Positions 6,200 through 6,401 of a stretch of 6,401 bases of DNA are shown here, piece by piece. Numbering within the stretch: the first letter of the stretch is position 1; each line of letters starts with the position of its first letter. Location of the stretch: positions 1 through 6,401 of the forward strand of contig DAFS01000048.1 in assembly GCA_002495525.1 (NCBI GenBank), read 5' to 3'. The translations under genes were made by a program, and so were the position numbers. Source of the stretch: Euryarchaeota archaeon UBA89. GTDB lineage: Archaea; Thermoplasmatota; Poseidoniia; Poseidoniales; Thalassarchaeaceae. The notes under the pieces were generated by a model, which was not told the origin of the DNA, ran no database searches, and worked only from the letters and a program-made list of their open reading frames with translations.

Positions 6200-6383
6200 T
6201 ACAAAACAGTAATTTGAAATCATCTCTCATGTGTTGTTCCTTACACGAGAAAGGGTTGAGAATTGTAATTGTTACAAAAAAACCAGATTAGTCAGTAGAG
6301 GATCCTCAATTATTCTCTTAATGTTGGGTTACTGATAATGACTCAGAAATAATTGATTCCAACTCTAAAAGATCTTAGGAAAT
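6200..6383. other. Intergenic region without a protein gene
   Basis: I see no convincing ORF, on either strand, in this stretch after the deacetylase-family gene. It holds the T-run/hairpin at 6263-6282, a ten-base palindrome GAGGATCCTC at 6298-6307 and a T4 run on the minus strand at 6367-6370. The layout fits the space between the end of a plus-strand gene and a tRNA gene converging from the right. Confidence 0.5.
6263..6282 (-). terminator. T-run with short hairpin, candidate minus-strand terminator
   Basis: On the minus strand seven Ts (6282-6276) run into a perfect six-base hairpin, TTGTAA/TTACAA with a three-base loop (6263-6277). Archaeal polymerase stops at T-runs, so this could end a leftward transcript, such as that of the tRNA-like sequence at the right edge. 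The stem is AT-rich and weak; the T-run is the stronger part of the signal. Confidence 0.3.
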
Positions 6384-6401
6384 TGGTAGTCCCTCCCGGA
6401 T
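6384..6401 (-). tRNA. 3' end of a tRNA gene, possibly tRNA-Gln, cut by the window edge
   Basis: Read on the minus strand, the last 18 bases fit tRNA positions 59-76: A59, T60, the T-stem 3' strand CCGGG (61-65, with the conserved C61), the acceptor 3' strand AGGGACT (66-72), discriminator A73 and an encoded CCA. The predicted 5' acceptor strand would be AGTCCCT, with an A1:U72 pair. That pair is rare and, as I remember, typical of archaeal tRNA-Gln, whose genes often begin AGTCCC. A T4 run (6370-6367) lies downstream as a possible terminator. Only the 3' end is visible, and the anticodon lies outside, so chance resemblance or the C-terminal codons of a protein gene remain possible. Confidence 0.45.

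Noticed and set aside
6298..6307. Ten-base palindrome GAGGATCCTC.
   Set aside because: It is isolated, with no second copy in the window and no promoter next to it, so chance is sufficient.
6387..6392. TAGTCC resembles a stretch of the conserved 16S rRNA 780-800 region.
   Set aside because: Only six bases agree and the flanks do not; the minus-strand tRNA 3' end explains more positions.
1..6401. A defence system, CRISPR array, prophage or insertion sequence.
   Set aside because: I found no spaced repeats, transposase, integrase, nuclease or toxin-antitoxin features. The genes are metabolic and evenly packed.

Overview
The window reads as chromosomal DNA from an AT-rich (roughly one-third GC), gene-dense prokaryote, most likely a planktonic marine archaeon of the Poseidoniales (Marine Group II) kind. 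The domain call rests on several signs. TATA-like boxes sit about 26 bases upstream of two ATG codons, the spacing of leaderless archaeal transcripts. A secreted peptidase ends in a C-terminal anchor-like tail and carries several N-X-S/T sequons. The last 18 bases fit the 3' end of a minus-strand tRNA with an A1:U72 acceptor pair, as I remember for archaeal tRNA-Gln. The group-level assignment is inference. I see no phage, insertion sequence, CRISPR array or other mobile element.

Layout, left to right. The extreme left edge probably holds the first six codons of a minus-strand gene leaving the window (1-20). Next is a 514-residue minus-strand protein with three parts: an N-terminal Nudix domain with an interrupted Nudix box, a complete metallo-beta-lactamase-fold hydrolase domain, and a C-terminal winged helix (83-1627). 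A 73-base, unusually GC-rich divergent spacer full of overlapping inverted repeats (1628-1700) separates it from a plus-strand aldo/keto reductase (1701-2549). The reductase stop codon overlaps the start of a 63-residue tail-anchored mini-protein (2546-2737).

A promoter with a TATA box precedes a thioredoxin/peroxiredoxin-like CPFC protein (2812-3354). It converges, with a 7-base gap, on a DoxX-like four-helix membrane protein on the minus strand (3362-3733). The 129-base divergent spacer after that holds the TATA box of the DoxX-like gene and a 13-codon leader ORF. The leader ORF overlaps, by ATGA, the start of a secreted M14 zinc carboxypeptidase (3863-5203). A class IV-type histone-deacetylase-family amidohydrolase with a Shine-Dalgarno-like site follows (5234-6199). 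The final 202 bases contain no protein gene, only the putative tRNA 3' end and its T-rich downstream flank.

Functionally this looks like ordinary housekeeping and accessory metabolism rather than one dedicated system. There is a hydrolase fusion, a carbonyl reductase, a thiol redox protein beside a DoxX-like membrane protein, an exported peptidase and a deacylase. Only the reductase/mini-protein pair is tightly coupled by sequence. The peptidase/deacylase pair may be co-transcribed (30-base gap). The most interesting points are the Nudix-MBL fusion, the operator-like divergent spacer, the leader ORF ahead of the peptidase, and the mixture of leaderless and Shine-Dalgarno-led starts.
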